DNA from: Pseudomonadota bacterium | Lineage (GTDB): Bacteria > Pseudomonadota > Gammaproteobacteria > Steroidobacterales > Steroidobacteraceae | Length of the DNA: 64,000 nucleotides | Assembly: GCA_021816775.1 (NCBI GenBank) | Contig: JAKAXA010000005.1 | Coordinates: forward strand, 83,501 to 147,500 | Direction: 5' to 3' | In this document: positions 18,985 through 27,511 of the stretch, in pieces | Numbering within the stretch: the first letter of the stretch is position 1 | Layout: every line of letters begins with the position of its first letter | The notes under the pieces: generated by a model | What the model was told of the DNA's origin: nothing | The model's input: only the letters and a program-made list of their open reading frames with translations | Databases searched by the model: none | Position numbers and translations under genes: made by a program

Positions 18985-21261
18985 ATGAAATCGACGGGCG
19001 GCCGCAGGAAGGTGCCGGGCGTCCTGCGCCTGTTTTGCATGGCTCTGTTCATGGCGTTTGCGGCCCAGGCGTCTGCGGCCGACCCGACACTACCGTGCCC
19101 GCCGCAGCTGCGACCCGCAGTCCATTTCTGGATCCGGGTCTACACCCAGATCGACACCGACGCGGGCTTTCTGCACGACCGGCGCAATCTCGGCGTGGTC
19201 TACGAGACGGTGCATTTCACTCCCGACAGCTCGCGCTGGGAACGCCAGCGCCTCGTCGATCGCGAGCGTGACCGCCTCGCCGCCGAATTGCGCCGTATCG
19301 CCACGGGGGTACGGCCGCTGACACCCGATGAGAGGCGCATCCTGGCGTTGTGGGGGCCGCAGGTCAGCGCCGCGCGGCTGCGCGAGGCGGCGGACGATAT
19401 CCGCTTCCAGCTCGGCCAGGCCAACCGCTTCAAGGCCGGCCTGATCCGTTCGGGTGCCTGGCAGGAGGCGATCGCGCGCGCGCTGGCCGCGCACGGACTG
19501 CCCCCCGAGCTGGCAGCGTTGCCGCTGGTGGAGTCGTCCTACAATCCCCGCGCCTACTCCAAGGACGGAGCGGCCGGGCTGTGGCAGTTCATGCCCGGCA
19601 CGGCGCGGCGCTTCCTGCGCATGGGCGCGGCCGTCGATCAGCGGTTCGATCCGTTCAGCGCCACCGTGGCGGCCGCGCAGCTGCTCGCCTACAACTACCG
19701 GATTCTGGGGACGTGGCCGCTGGCCATCACGGCCTATAACCAGGGAGTCGCCGGCATGCTGCGTGCCGTGCGCGCCACCGGCTCGCGCGACATCGCCACC
19801 ATCGTGCAGCGCTATCACTCCGCCACCTTCGGGTTCGCGTCGCGCAACTTCTACGTGTCCTTCCTCGCCGCGCTGTACGTCGAGCAGCATGCGCAGCGGT
19901 TCTTCGGTGATCTGCAGCGCTTGCCGGAGGAGCATTTCCAGGAGGTGACGCTCCCGGGCTACGTTTCGGTGGCCTCGCTCGAGCGGGCGGCGGACGTGAC
20001 CTCCGCCCGGCTGCGCGAACTCAATCCGGCGCTGCTGCCGTCCGTATGGGACGGCGCGCTCGATGTGCCGAGGGGATATCGTGTGCGCCTGCCGGCGGGC
20101 GGAACCGACTGGACCGTCGCCGCGATCACCGCGCGGCTCGGTCCGCAGGCGTTGCTCGCGGCGCAGCTGCGGCCGCCCGTGTACCGGGTGCGCTGGGGTG
20201 ACACGCTCTCCGCTATCGCGGCGCGCTACCGGCTCAGCCCCTGGACGCTGGCCCGATTCAACGGCATGCCGCTTGATGGGATGCTGCGCGCCGGCGAGCT
20301 TCTGCGGCTGCCGGGTGCCAGCCGGCCGCCGGCGGTCCTCGCCGCCGCGAGCCTGCCGCCGGGTGCGCGGCCCGCGACCTTTCGGGTGCGCCCCGGGGAG
20401 ACGCTCTCGGGCATTGCGACGCGTTATGGCGTGAGCGCAGGCGCTCTGGCGCGGCTCAACGACATTCCGCTCAACGGCCTCCTGCGTGTGGGGGAGCCGC
20501 TGCGTCTGCCGGGCGCCGCCCAGCCGGCGCAGCTCGCGGCCGTGGCACCGGCCGGCGCGGTGGATGACATCCCCGCCGCGGCGCACGCGCTGAGCCCACC
20601 GCCCGGCTCGACCCTGGCCGCGAACACCTCAGGCGCTGCAGTCCCGCTTCCGCCCGCGGCCTCGCGCCTGGCGTCGGGTCCGAACCAGGCGCTGGCGGAT
20701 GCCGAGGTCGGCACGCGCGCCGCGCCGCCCCCGGGCGCGGGCGATCCGCAGCCCGTCTCGGCCGGTCAGGCCGAGGCTCTGGGCCCCATGCTGGGTCCCG
20801 AGGGCGAGCCGGCGCGCAGCGTCGACCCCACGGACTACACGGTGGCGCCCAACGGCACGATCCGCGTGGCCGCCGCCGAGTCGCTCGGCTACTACGCCGA
20901 ATGGCTGGGCGTCAGCGCCATGGACCTGCGCCGCATCAATCATCTGGCCTTCAGCCAGCCGGTGCGCATCGGTGAGCCGATCCGGCTGGATTTCCGTTAT
21001 GTGACGCCCCAGCAGTTCGAGCAGCGGCGCATCGCCTACCATCGGGCCCTGGAAGCGAGCTATTTCGCCAGCCACCGAATCGACGGCACTCGGACCTACG
21101 TGACCCGCAGCGGCGACTCATTGTGGACCCTGACGCAGCGCTTTGCGGGGCTGCCGGCGTGGCTGCTGCGCCAGTACAACCCGGATACCGATTTCTTTGC
21201 GCTGCAGCCGGGGACCCGCCTGGTGATCCCGCGGATCGTGCCGGACCACGCCGCCGGCTGA
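18985..21261 (+). CDS. MltD-like membrane-bound lytic murein transglycosylase with LysM repeats
   Basis: A 758-residue secreted enzyme that cleaves peptidoglycan glycan strands to anhydromuropeptides. A signal peptide (LFCMALFMAFAAQASAA) is followed by an SLT goose-type domain around residues 160-290 with catalytic Glu183 in PLVESSYNPRAYSKDGAAGLWQ-type sequence and the AYNQG motif. Four LysM or LysM-like repeats follow: ~400-444 (YRVRWGDTLSAIAARY), ~466-510 (FRVRPGETLSGIATRY), a divergent one at ~630-670 and ~705-751 (YVTRSGDSLWTLTQRF). Pro/Ala-rich linkers separate repeats 2 and 3. E. coli MltD (452 aa) has two LysM repeats, so this is longer. ATG 18985 follows GAGGTG. It precedes an L,D-transpeptidase gene. 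Confidence 0.9.
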   Translation: MKSTGGRRKVPGVLRLFCMALFMAFAAQASAADPTLPCPPQLRPAVHFWIRVYTQIDTDAGFLHDRRNLGVVYETVHFTPDSSRWERQRLVDRERDRLAAELRRIATGVRPLTPDERRILALWGPQVSAARLREAADDIRFQLGQANRFKAGLIRSGAWQEAIARALAAHGLPPELAALPLVESSYNPRAYSKDGAAGLWQFMPGTARRFLRMGAAVDQRFDPFSATVAAAQLLAYNYRILGTWPLAITAYNQGVAGMLRAVRATGSRDIATIVQRYHSATFGFASRNFYVSFLAALYVEQHAQRFFGDLQRLPEEHFQEVTLPGYVSVASLERAADVTSARLRELNPALLPSVWDGALDVPRGYRVRLPAGGTDWTVAAITARLGPQALLAAQLRPPVYRVRWGDTLSAIAARYRLSPWTLARFNGMPLDGMLRAGELLRLPGASRPPAVLAAASLPPGARPATFRVRPGETLSGIATRYGVSAGALARLNDIPLNGLLRVGEPLRLPGAAQPAQLAAVAPAGAVDDIPAAAHALSPPPGSTLAANTSGAAVPLPPAASRLASGPNQALADAEVGTRAAPPPGAGDPQPVSAGQAEALGPMLGPEGEPARSVDPTDYTVAPNGTIRVAAAESLGYYAEWLGVSAMDLRRINHLAFSQPVRIGEPIRLDFRYVTPQQFEQRRIAYHRALEASYFASHRIDGTRTYVTRSGDSLWTLTQRFAGLPAWLLRQYNPDTDFFALQPGTRLVIPRIVPDHAAG

Positions 21262-21300
21262 CGGGGCGCTGCGCCTTGCGAGCCATGTCATAATGCATCC

Positions 21301-21843
21301 ATGCGCCTGCCGAAAATCATCCTGACCGCCGCCGTGCTCGCATCCGTGGCCTCAGGCGCGTGCGCCGCGCCGGCGCCTCGCATGGGACGCGTCCCCCTGC
21401 TCGCCAACCCGCGCCTGCCCCACGTGCAGTACGTCCTCGTCAAGAAATCCGCGCGGCGGCTGTACCTGATGAACGGCGACCAGGTGGTGCGCGCGTTCAG
21501 GATCCACCTCGGCCTGATGCCGAACGGGCCGAAGGAGCGCTCCGGCGACTACCGCACGCCCGTGGGCTGGTACCGGCTGGTGCGCCGCGATCCGCGCAGC
21601 GACTTCTTTCTCTCCATCCAGATTTCCTATCCCAATCGGGCCGATCGGGCGCGCGCCCGCGCGCACCACTGGCAGCCGGGCGGGGAAATCATGATTCACG
21701 GCCTGCCGAACCGGCTGAACAGCCCGCTGTCGTATTATCTGGACAGCGATTGGACCGACGGCTGTATCGCCGTGTCCGACGCTGACATGATGCAGATCTG
21801 GATGATGACCCGCGACGGCATGCGCATCGACATCCAGCCTTGA
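21301..21843 (+). CDS. L,D-transpeptidase family protein (YkuD domain)
   Basis: A 180-residue periplasmic protein with a signal peptide (IILTAAVLASVASGACA). The YkuD domain starts at YVLVKKSARRLYLMNGDQVV and holds the catalytic His in MIHGLPN and Cys in DWTDGCIAVSDADM, a form found in the YafK/ErfK-related branch. Such enzymes make 3-3 crosslinks or attach proteins to peptidoglycan. A CATAAT hexamer ends six bases before the ATG, leaving little or no leader if it is a real -10. Position after the transglycosylase fits a wall-remodelling pair. Confidence 0.88.
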   Translation: MRLPKIILTAAVLASVASGACAAPAPRMGRVPLLANPRLPHVQYVLVKKSARRLYLMNGDQVVRAFRIHLGLMPNGPKERSGDYRTPVGWYRLVRRDPRSDFFLSIQISYPNRADRARARAHHWQPGGEIMIHGLPNRLNSPLSYYLDSDWTDGCIAVSDADMMQIWMMTRDGMRIDIQP

Positions 21844-21859
21844 GCTCGTCCGGTCCCTG

Positions 21860-23245
21860 ATGGAACACAACGACCTCGAATCCGAGTTCATCGAAGCGCG
21901 CGTTCATCCCCGCGGTAGTCTCGAGAACCTCTCACAGGAGGAAATCGCCAAGCTGCTCGACTCGGGACAGGGCGGTCTGTACCCGCTGTTCCGCAAGTGC
22001 GCGCTGGCGGTGCTCAACAGCGGCGCCGCCACGGACAACGCCAAGGAGATCTTCGACCGGTATCGCGATTTCGAGGTGCGCATCATGCGCCAGCCGTGGG
22101 GCATCCGTCTGGAGATGCACCACGCGCCGGGCGCAGCATTCGTCGACGGGCAGATGATCCGCGGCATCAAAGAGCACCTGTTCGCGGTGCTGCGCGATGT
22201 GGTGTTCACCTCGAACGAGATCATGGCGGCGGGGCGGTTCGACCTGAACGATTCGCCCTCCATCACGAACGCGGTATTCCACATCCTGCGCAACGCCCAG
22301 CTGCTCGAGTGCAAGGCGCGGCCCAATCTCGTGGTGTGCTGGGGCGGGCATTCGATCGGCACCGAGGAGTACAAGTACTCCAAGCGCGTCGGCTATGAGC
22401 TCGGCCTGCGCGGGCTCGACGTGTGCACCGGCTGCGGTCCGGGCGCGATGAAGGGACCGATGAAGGGTGCGACCATCGGGCATGCCAAGCAGCGCATCGA
22501 GCATGGCCGCTACATCGGCATTACCGAGCCCGGCATCATCGCTGCCGAGCCGCCCAATCCGATCGTCAACCACCTGGTCATCATGCCGGACATCGAGAAG
22601 CGGCTGGAGGCGTTCGTGCGCTTCGCGCACGGCATCGTGGTGCTGCCGGGCGGGGCCGGCACCCTGGAGGAGATCCTCTACCTCCTCGGCATTCTTCTCG
22701 ATCCGGCCAACCGCGATCAGCCCTTCCCCGTGGTGCTCACCGGGCCGCACGCGAGCGGCGGTTATTTCGAGCACATCCGCCGCTTTATCCGCGGGACGCT
22801 CGGGGAGGCGGCGCTCGCGCGCGTGAACATCATCGTCGATGATCCAGCCGCGGTCGCGCGGCAGATGGTGCGTGGCATCGAAGCGGTACGGGAATTCCGG
22901 CGCCAGCACAAGGACTCGTACAACTTCAACTGGCTGCTGTCGATCCGGTCTCAGTTCCAACATCCGTTCGAGGTGACGCACGAATCGATGCGCGCGCTCG
23001 CGCTCGGGCGCGACCAGCCCGCGCACGAGCTCGCGGCCAACCTGCGCCGGGCCTTCTCCGGCATCGTCACCGGCAACGTCAAGGAGCACGGCATTTACGC
23101 CATCGATCGCCACGGCCCGTACGAGCTCGCCGGCGATCCAGGCCTCATGCGCCTGCTCGATGAGCTGCTCGCGGCATTCGTGGAGCAGGGCCGCATGAAG
23201 CTGCCGGGCAGCGTCTACCGGCCGGTGTATCGGCTGGTCGCATAG
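21860..23245 (+). CDS. ppnN: Pyrimidine/purine nucleotide 5'-monophosphate nucleosidase
   Basis: A 461-residue cytoplasmic enzyme of the LOG family that hydrolyses nucleoside monophosphates to base and ribose-5-phosphate; the E. coli orthologue (YgdH, 454 aa) is stimulated by (p)ppGpp. The nucleotide-binding GGHSIGTEEYKYSKRVG and CTGCGPGAMKGPMKGA stretches and the active-site motif PGGAGTLEE are intact, and N- and C-terminal extensions characteristic of PpnN are present. The ATG at 21860 lies 16 bases after the transpeptidase stop. Confidence 0.93.
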   Translation: MEHNDLESEFIEARVHPRGSLENLSQEEIAKLLDSGQGGLYPLFRKCALAVLNSGAATDNAKEIFDRYRDFEVRIMRQPWGIRLEMHHAPGAAFVDGQMIRGIKEHLFAVLRDVVFTSNEIMAAGRFDLNDSPSITNAVFHILRNAQLLECKARPNLVVCWGGHSIGTEEYKYSKRVGYELGLRGLDVCTGCGPGAMKGPMKGATIGHAKQRIEHGRYIGITEPGIIAAEPPNPIVNHLVIMPDIEKRLEAFVRFAHGIVVLPGGAGTLEEILYLLGILLDPANRDQPFPVVLTGPHASGGYFEHIRRFIRGTLGEAALARVNIIVDDPAAVARQMVRGIEAVREFRRQHKDSYNFNWLLSIRSQFQHPFEVTHESMRALALGRDQPAHELAANLRRAFSGIVTGNVKEHGIYAIDRHGPYELAGDPGLMRLLDELLAAFVEQGRMKLPGSVYRPVYRLVA

Positions 23246-23421
23246 CCGCGGCCGAGTCCACGGCGGATTGCGCCGCCTCGATGTGACATAATCAATATCG
23301 ATGTTTCATAACCGGACCGTCTCGGTTTTCCGCCGTCTGCGAGTGAGGACGCCTGTGAACCAGTACCTGCGCAGGGAGCGCGTGGAACGTACCCTCAAGC
23401 CTCGTTGCCCGAGGTGCGTCC

Positions 23422-23694
23422 ATGAGTTCATCGTTCAGGGAGCGCGGCGTCCCGCCCGCCGCTCGAGAAGAGACCGCCGGCAGCGCTACGGCGCCCGCGG
23501 CACCGTCTGCACCGTTCCCGAACTGGTACGAACGCATGCAAAACGTTCGCGCCCGGCACGATGCCATCACGCGCAACCTCAATACCTGGTCGAACTACAA
23601 GAACTGGGCCGAGCGCATGCGTACGGCCTGGAGCGAGGAGGCGGCCGGGGACGACTCTGCGCCGCAATCCAGCGATTCGACGCCCAATCATTGA
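23422..23694 (+). CDS. Small protein of unknown function (90 aa)
   Basis: Not recognised. The 90-residue protein has a Ser/Ala/Pro-rich N-terminus and a well-formed aromatic/charged segment (FPNWYERMQNVRARHDAITR, then WSNYKNWAERMRTAW), suggesting an amphipathic helix pair. GAGG lies seven bases before the ATG, and codon third positions look like coding DNA. A longer frame on the same strand starting at 23301 is Arg-rich and looks like a shadow. It is followed 16 bases later by another small frame with similar Shine-Dalgarno spacing. Confidence 0.5.
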   Translation: MSSSFRERGVPPAAREETAGSATAPAAPSAPFPNWYERMQNVRARHDAITRNLNTWSNYKNWAERMRTAWSEEAAGDDSAPQSSDSTPNH

Positions 23695-23710
23695 GCACCG
23701 GAGACCTCTG

Positions 23711-23863
23711 ATGGAATGCGTCATGCTCTGGTGGGACGAGCTCGATGATCTCACCGCCGCCCTGGCTCACCTGGCCCGCTCGGCGTTCGCCGAAGTGATC
23801 GCCTTCCCGCCGCCGCCCGAGTGGGGCAGCCTCATCGGTCAGTGGCTGCGCCTGCCGGCCTGA
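23711..23863 (+). CDS. Candidate small protein (50 aa)
   Basis: A 50-codon frame beginning MECVMLWWDELDDLTAAL and ending EWGSLIGQWLRLPA. GGAG precedes the ATG by seven bases. The sequence has an amphipathic acidic/hydrophobic helix and a Pro-rich turn. No family is recognised, and it could still be chance; the good ribosome binding site and the adjacent small gene are the only support. Confidence 0.35.
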   Translation: MECVMLWWDELDDLTAALAHLARSAFAEVIAFPPPPEWGSLIGQWLRLPA

Positions 23864-23940
23864 GCCGCCCGCCCGCCCCCCATTGCCGCCGCTCAAGCCC
23901 CGCGCGTCGTGAACGGCGCGTGGCGCTGCCCGGCCGCGCA

Positions 23941-23968
23941 TTGAAAATCGGCAGATCGCGCCCAAAAT
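23941..23968 (+). promoter_or_regulatory. Putative heat-shock (sigma-32) promoter of htpG
   Basis: TTGAAA (23941-23946) and CCCAAAAT (23961-23968) are separated by 14 bases, close to the RpoH consensus CTTGAAA / CCCCATNT. The element ends 31 bases before the GTG start of htpG. It can also be read as TTGAAA-N16-CAAAAT for sigma-70. An alternative htpG ATG at 23967 would fall inside the -10 element. Confidence 0.55.
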
Positions 23969-23999
23969 GCTCCGCTCCGGAGAGATTCAGGAGTGGACC

Positions 24000-25916
24000 G
24001 TGACCAGCCCAGAGACCCCGTCGAGCCCGTCTTTCGATCGCCAGACGCACGGCTTTCAGGCCGAGGTGCGCGAGCTGCTGAAGCTCATGATCCACTCGCT
24101 GTACAGCCACCGGGAGATCTTCCTGCGCGAGCTGATCTCCAACGCCTCGGACGCCAATGATCGCCTGCGCTTCGCGGCGATCGGGGCGCCCGAGCTGCTC
24201 GGCAGCGACACGGAGCTCGCTATCCGCATCGAGGCGGATCCGGCGGCGGGCACGGTCGCGATCGCGGACAACGGCATCGGCATGACGCGCGAGGAAGCCG
24301 TCGCCAATCTCGGCACCATCGCCCGCTCGGGCACGGCGGAGTTCTTCCGCTCCCTCTCGGGAGACCGGCAGAAGGACGCCCAGCTGATCGGGCAGTTCGG
24401 CGTCGGCTTCTATTCGGCGTTCATCGTTGCGGAGCGGGTCGAAGTGCTCTCGCGCCGCGCCGGCGAGCCCGCCGAGGCCGCCGTGCGCTGGGAGTCGCGC
24501 GCCGACGGGGAATTCACCGTCGAAACCGTGACGCGCGAAGCGCGCGGGACCGAGGTGAAGCTGTACCTGAAGAGCGAAGCGAAAGAGTTCGCCGATCCGT
24601 TCCGGCTGCGCACGCTGATCCGCCGCTACTCCGACCACATCGCCTTTCCCGTGCGCATGCGCAAGGAGGGCGAAGCGTCGCTGGAGTACGAGACCGTCAA
24701 CCAGGCTACGGCGCTGTGGGTGCGGCCGCGCGCCGAGATCACCGACGAGGAGTACCGCCAGTTCTACCAGCATCTGGCGCACGATTTCACCGAGCCGCTC
24801 GCCTGGAGCCACAACCGCGTCGAGGGCAAGCGCGAGTACACCAGCCTGCTGTACCTGCCGGGGCGCGCGCCGTTCGACCTGTGGCAGCGCGAGGCGGCGC
24901 ACGGGCTGAAGCTGTACGTCAGGCGCGTGTTCATCATGGACGATGCCGAACAGTTCCTGCCGCTGTATCTGCGCTTCGTCAAAGGGGTGGTCGACTCGAG
25001 CGATCTGCCGCTCAATGTCTCGCGCGAGCTCCTGCAGCGCGAGCCCGAGGTCGAGGCGATCCGCGCCAGCCTCACCAAGCGCGTGCTGGAGATGCTCGCC
25101 AAGCTCGCCCAGGACGAGCCGGACAAGTACACCGCGTTCTGGAAGGAATTCGGCCTGGTTCTGAAGGAAGGGGTCGGGCAGGACACGGCCAACCGCGCCG
25201 CGCTCCTGCCCCTGCTGCGCTTTGCGAGCACGCACGAGGCGGGCGATGAGCCGGTGGTGAGCCTCGCGCAGTACGTGGCGCGGCTGAAGCCGGGCCAGGA
25301 GCGCATCTATTACATCGCCGCCGAGAGTCTCGCTGCGGCGCGGCGCAGCCCCTACATCGAGCGGCTCGCCGAGCGGGGCATCGAGGTGCTGCTGCTCGGG
25401 GACCGGATCGATGAGTGGATGATGGGACAGCTCGAGGATTTCGACGGCAAGCGCTTCAAGGACGCCTCGCGCGGGGAGCTGGAGCTCGGCACGCTGGAGA
25501 GCGATGCCGACCGGCAGGAGCGTGACGCGGCGCTGAAGGAAAGCAAGGGTCTGCTGAAGCGCGTCAAGGACGCGCTCGGCGCGCGGGTAACCGAGGTGCG
25601 GGTGAGCACGCGCCTGAAGGACTCTCCGGCCTGCCTGGTGCGCGATGAGCACGATCTCGGGGCGGGCATGCGCAAGATCCTCGCCGCGGCGGGTCAGAAG
25701 GTGCCGGAGTCCAAACCGGCGCTGGAACTCAACACCGCCCATCCGCTCGTCAAGTACCTCGACGGCCTCGCCGATGCGGGCCGTTTCGAGGCGCTCGCCG
25801 TGCTGCTTTACGAGCAGGCCGAGCTCGCCGAGGGTGGCGAGCTCGGCAACCCGGCGGAGTTCGTCCAGCGGCTCAATCGCCTGCTGGTCGAGTTGGCGGC
25901 GGCTCACGCGGCGTGA
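24000..25916 (+). CDS. htpG: Molecular chaperone HtpG (bacterial Hsp90)
   Basis: An ATP-dependent homodimeric chaperone of 638 residues acting on client proteins in the cytosol. The N-terminal GHKL ATPase is clear: [33 protein letters not shown] and [12 protein letters not shown]. The middle-domain catalytic Arg segment [14 protein letters not shown] follows, with a standard C-terminal dimerisation domain. GTG 24000, six bases after AGGAG, is preferred to ATG 23967, which overlaps the putative promoter. The stop overlaps the next gene's GTG (GTGA). Confidence 0.95.
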   Translation: MTSPETPSSPSFDRQTHGFQAEVRELLKLMIHSLYSHREIFLRELISNASDANDRLRFAAIGAPELLGSDTELAIRIEADPAAGTVAIADNGIGMTREEAVANLGTIARSGTAEFFRSLSGDRQKDAQLIGQFGVGFYSAFIVAERVEVLSRRAGEPAEAAVRWESRADGEFTVETVTREARGTEVKLYLKSEAKEFADPFRLRTLIRRYSDHIAFPVRMRKEGEASLEYETVNQATALWVRPRAEITDEEYRQFYQHLAHDFTEPLAWSHNRVEGKREYTSLLYLPGRAPFDLWQREAAHGLKLYVRRVFIMDDAEQFLPLYLRFVKGVVDSSDLPLNVSRELLQREPEVEAIRASLTKRVLEMLAKLAQDEPDKYTAFWKEFGLVLKEGVGQDTANRAALLPLLRFASTHEAGDEPVVSLAQYVARLKPGQERIYYIAAESLAAARRSPYIERLAERGIEVLLLGDRIDEWMMGQLEDFDGKRFKDASRGELELGTLESDADRQERDAALKESKGLLKRVKDALGARVTEVRVSTRLKDSPACLVRDEHDLGAGMRKILAAAGQKVPESKPALELNTAHPLVKYLDGLADAGRFEALAVLLYEQAELAEGGELGNPAEFVQRLNRLLVELAAAHAA

Positions 25917-26566
25917 AACTGCCACGCGCCGAGCGCCTGACGCTACCCGGCCCGGCCGGTACCCTCGAGGCCCTGGTCGAGACGCCGGCAGGCGAGGACG
26001 GCGCAGCGGCGGCTGCGCCCGCTGTTTTCGGGGTGGTGTGCCATCCGCATCCGCTCTACGGCGGGACGCTCGACAACAAGGTCGTCTACACCCTGGCGCG
26101 CGCATTCGAGGAGTGCGGCGCGCCGGTGGTGCGCTTCAACTTCCGCGGTGTTGGGGCAAGCGCGGGAACCCATGACGCGGGCCGCGGCGAGACCGAGGAT
26201 GCGCTCGCCGTGATCGCCTATGGCCGCGCGCGCTGGCCGGGGGCGGCGCTGTGGCTGGCCGGCTTCTCCTTCGGGGCGGCCATCGCCGTGCGGGCGGCCG
26301 CGCGGGCCTCGCCGGCCAAGCTGGTGCTGGTGGCCCCCGGCGTGAGCCGGGTGGCAATGGACGCAGTGCCCTCGCCGCGCTGTCCGTGGCTGCTCGTCCA
26401 GGGCGATGCCGACGAGGTGATCGAACCGGCCGATGTGCTGCAGTGGGCGGCGCGTCAGACGGTCCCGCCCGTGCTGCGCACCTTCCCGGGGGCGGGGCAT
26501 TTCTTCCATGGCCGGCTGCACGAGTTGCGCCAGACGGTCGTGCAGTTCATCAATCGCCCCGACTGA
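25913..26566 (+). CDS. Alpha/beta hydrolase (COG2945-like)
   Basis: A 217-residue cytoplasmic hydrolase. The family hallmark [17 protein letters not shown] forms the oxyanion region, GFSFGA is the nucleophile elbow, [10 protein letters not shown] carries the acid and [10 protein letters not shown] the catalytic His. The start codon GTG overlaps the htpG stop by four bases, so it is translationally coupled to the chaperone and probably heat-inducible with it. Substrate unknown. Confidence 0.85.
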   Translation: MKLPRAERLTLPGPAGTLEALVETPAGEDGAAAAAPAVFGVVCHPHPLYGGTLDNKVVYTLARAFEECGAPVVRFNFRGVGASAGTHDAGRGETEDALAVIAYGRARWPGAALWLAGFSFGAAIAVRAAARASPAKLVLVAPGVSRVAMDAVPSPRCPWLLVQGDADEVIEPADVLQWAARQTVPPVLRTFPGAGHFFHGRLHELRQTVVQFINRPD

Positions 26567-26599
26567 CGGGCGCGGTCCGCGCGGGACACTGCGAAATGA

Positions 26600-26624
26600 A
26601 CGGGGTTCGCGGAGCGAACCCCGT
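26600..26624. terminator. Hairpin terminator between convergent genes
   Basis: ACGGGGTTCGC and GCGAACCCCGT form a perfect 11-base-pair stem with a three-base loop between the hydrolase (plus) and HU-like (minus) genes. U-runs are weak on both sides, so termination may be bidirectional but is not ideal. Confidence 0.6.
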
Positions 26625-26648
26625 CGTATCTCGCGACTCAGCGCGTGA

Positions 26649-26963
26649 TCAAGAGTTGACCATCGCCTTGAGGTTCTTCAGCGGCATCACACGGACCTTC
26701 TTGCTGGCCGGCTTCGCCTTGAACATCATCTTCTCGCCCGTGAACGGGTTGATTCCTTCGCGTGCCTTCGTGGCCGGCTTCTTCACGACCTTCATCTTCA
26801 GCAGTCCCGGCATGGTGAACAGGCCGTTGCTGCGCAGGCTCTTCTTGATTACGCCGTTCAGCGAATCGAACACACCGCCGACCTGCTTGCGCGAGAGCCC
26901 CGTGTCTTTGGAAATTTGAGTCAGGACTTCCGACTTGGTCGGAGCGCTACCCTTTTTCGCCAT
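26649..26963 (-). CDS. HU-family DNA-binding protein
   Basis: A 104-residue nucleoid-associated protein that bends DNA. The HU/IHF fold is recognisable: N-terminal helices (KSEVLTQISKDTGLSRKQVGGVFDSL), then beta arms around REGINPFTGEKMMFKAKPASKKVRV. The KPA segment corresponds to the Pro-containing tip. It lacks the exact HU signature and belongs to the Lys-rich variants seen in Xanthomonadales-like bacteria. GAGGAG precedes the ATG, and a good promoter lies 70-100 bases upstream. Confidence 0.85.
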   Translation of the reverse strand: MAKKGSAPTKSEVLTQISKDTGLSRKQVGGVFDSLNGVIKKSLRSNGLFTMPGLLKMKVVKKPATKAREGINPFTGEKMMFKAKPASKKVRVMPLKNLKAMVNS

Positions 26964-27033
26964 ATTGCGCCACTCCTCGAATAAATGAATGTGCGCGCTG
27001 TTGTGCAGCCACGCAAAGTAAGAATCGCCGCGG

Positions 27034-27071
27034 AAAATAGCACATGCGCGCGTGTGCGCAACTGTTTTTTT
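27034..27071 (-). promoter_or_regulatory. Putative promoter of the HU-like gene with A-tract
   Basis: Read on the minus strand: seven A's (27065-27071), then TTGCGC (27061-27056), 16 bases, and TATTTT (27039-27034). The A-tract immediately upstream of the -35 resembles an UP element. A 15-base alternating purine-pyrimidine CG stretch (27071-27085) borders it. Confidence 0.5.
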
Positions 27072-27135
27072 GCGCGCGCGCGCGCTGAAACGGCCTTTTT
27101 TTCAAAGGTTTTTGCACAACCGGCGGGTCGGCGGT

Positions 27136-27456
27136 TCAGATTTTGGCGGCGAGTTGCGCGGCCGCCGCGGCCGCGCCGAGTATCAAAACGTCCTTGTGGC
27201 GGCTTTTTGCGCCGCGGATCAGAGAAACGTCCGTTTTCGGCACGCCAAGTGCATGAGACAAGAGGCGTATGAGCCTTTCGTTCGCGGCGCCCTCGACGGG
27301 AGGCGCCGCGACCCTCACGAGGAGTCTTCCGTCGCGTACGCCGTCAATACACTCACGCGCCGAGCGCGGCTGAATACGTATGCGCAGCACGCAGTCGCTT
27401 CCGCGAATCTCCAACCAGTTCGCGACCTTGGCGCGCTTGGTTGATGTGTCGTGCAT
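27136..27456 (-). CDS. yggU: DUF167 (YggU) family protein
   Basis: A 106-residue small protein of the YggU family, whose function is not established. The family core VLRIRIQPRSAR, VRVAAPPVEGAANERLIRLL and LIRGAKSRHKDVLI is complete. ATG 27456 is used; an in-frame GTG at 27483 would add nine residues and neither has a clear Shine-Dalgarno. It is the last gene of yggS-proC-yggT-yggU, the usual order in Gammaproteobacteria. Confidence 0.85.
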   Translation of the reverse strand: MHDTSTKRAKVANWLEIRGSDCVLRIRIQPRSARECIDGVRDGRLLVRVAAPPVEGAANERLIRLLSHALGVPKTDVSLIRGAKSRHKDVLILGAAAAAAQLAAKI

Positions 27457-27511
27457 GGCGCGGTTCAGCTTTGCGAGGCGCACCGGTTTCAGGGATCGCG
27501 CCGGCCGCGCC

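Noticed and set aside
23301..23711. Plus-strand frame of 136 codons with a CATAAT upstream
   Set aside because: Arg/His-rich with no amphipathic pattern; the overlapping 90-codon frame has better composition and ribosome binding site.
26600..27135. Possible small gene in the plus-strand frames opposite the HU-like gene
   Set aside because: Frames are antisense to the HU-like gene or to its promoter and give Arg-rich or poly-Phe sequences without start signals.
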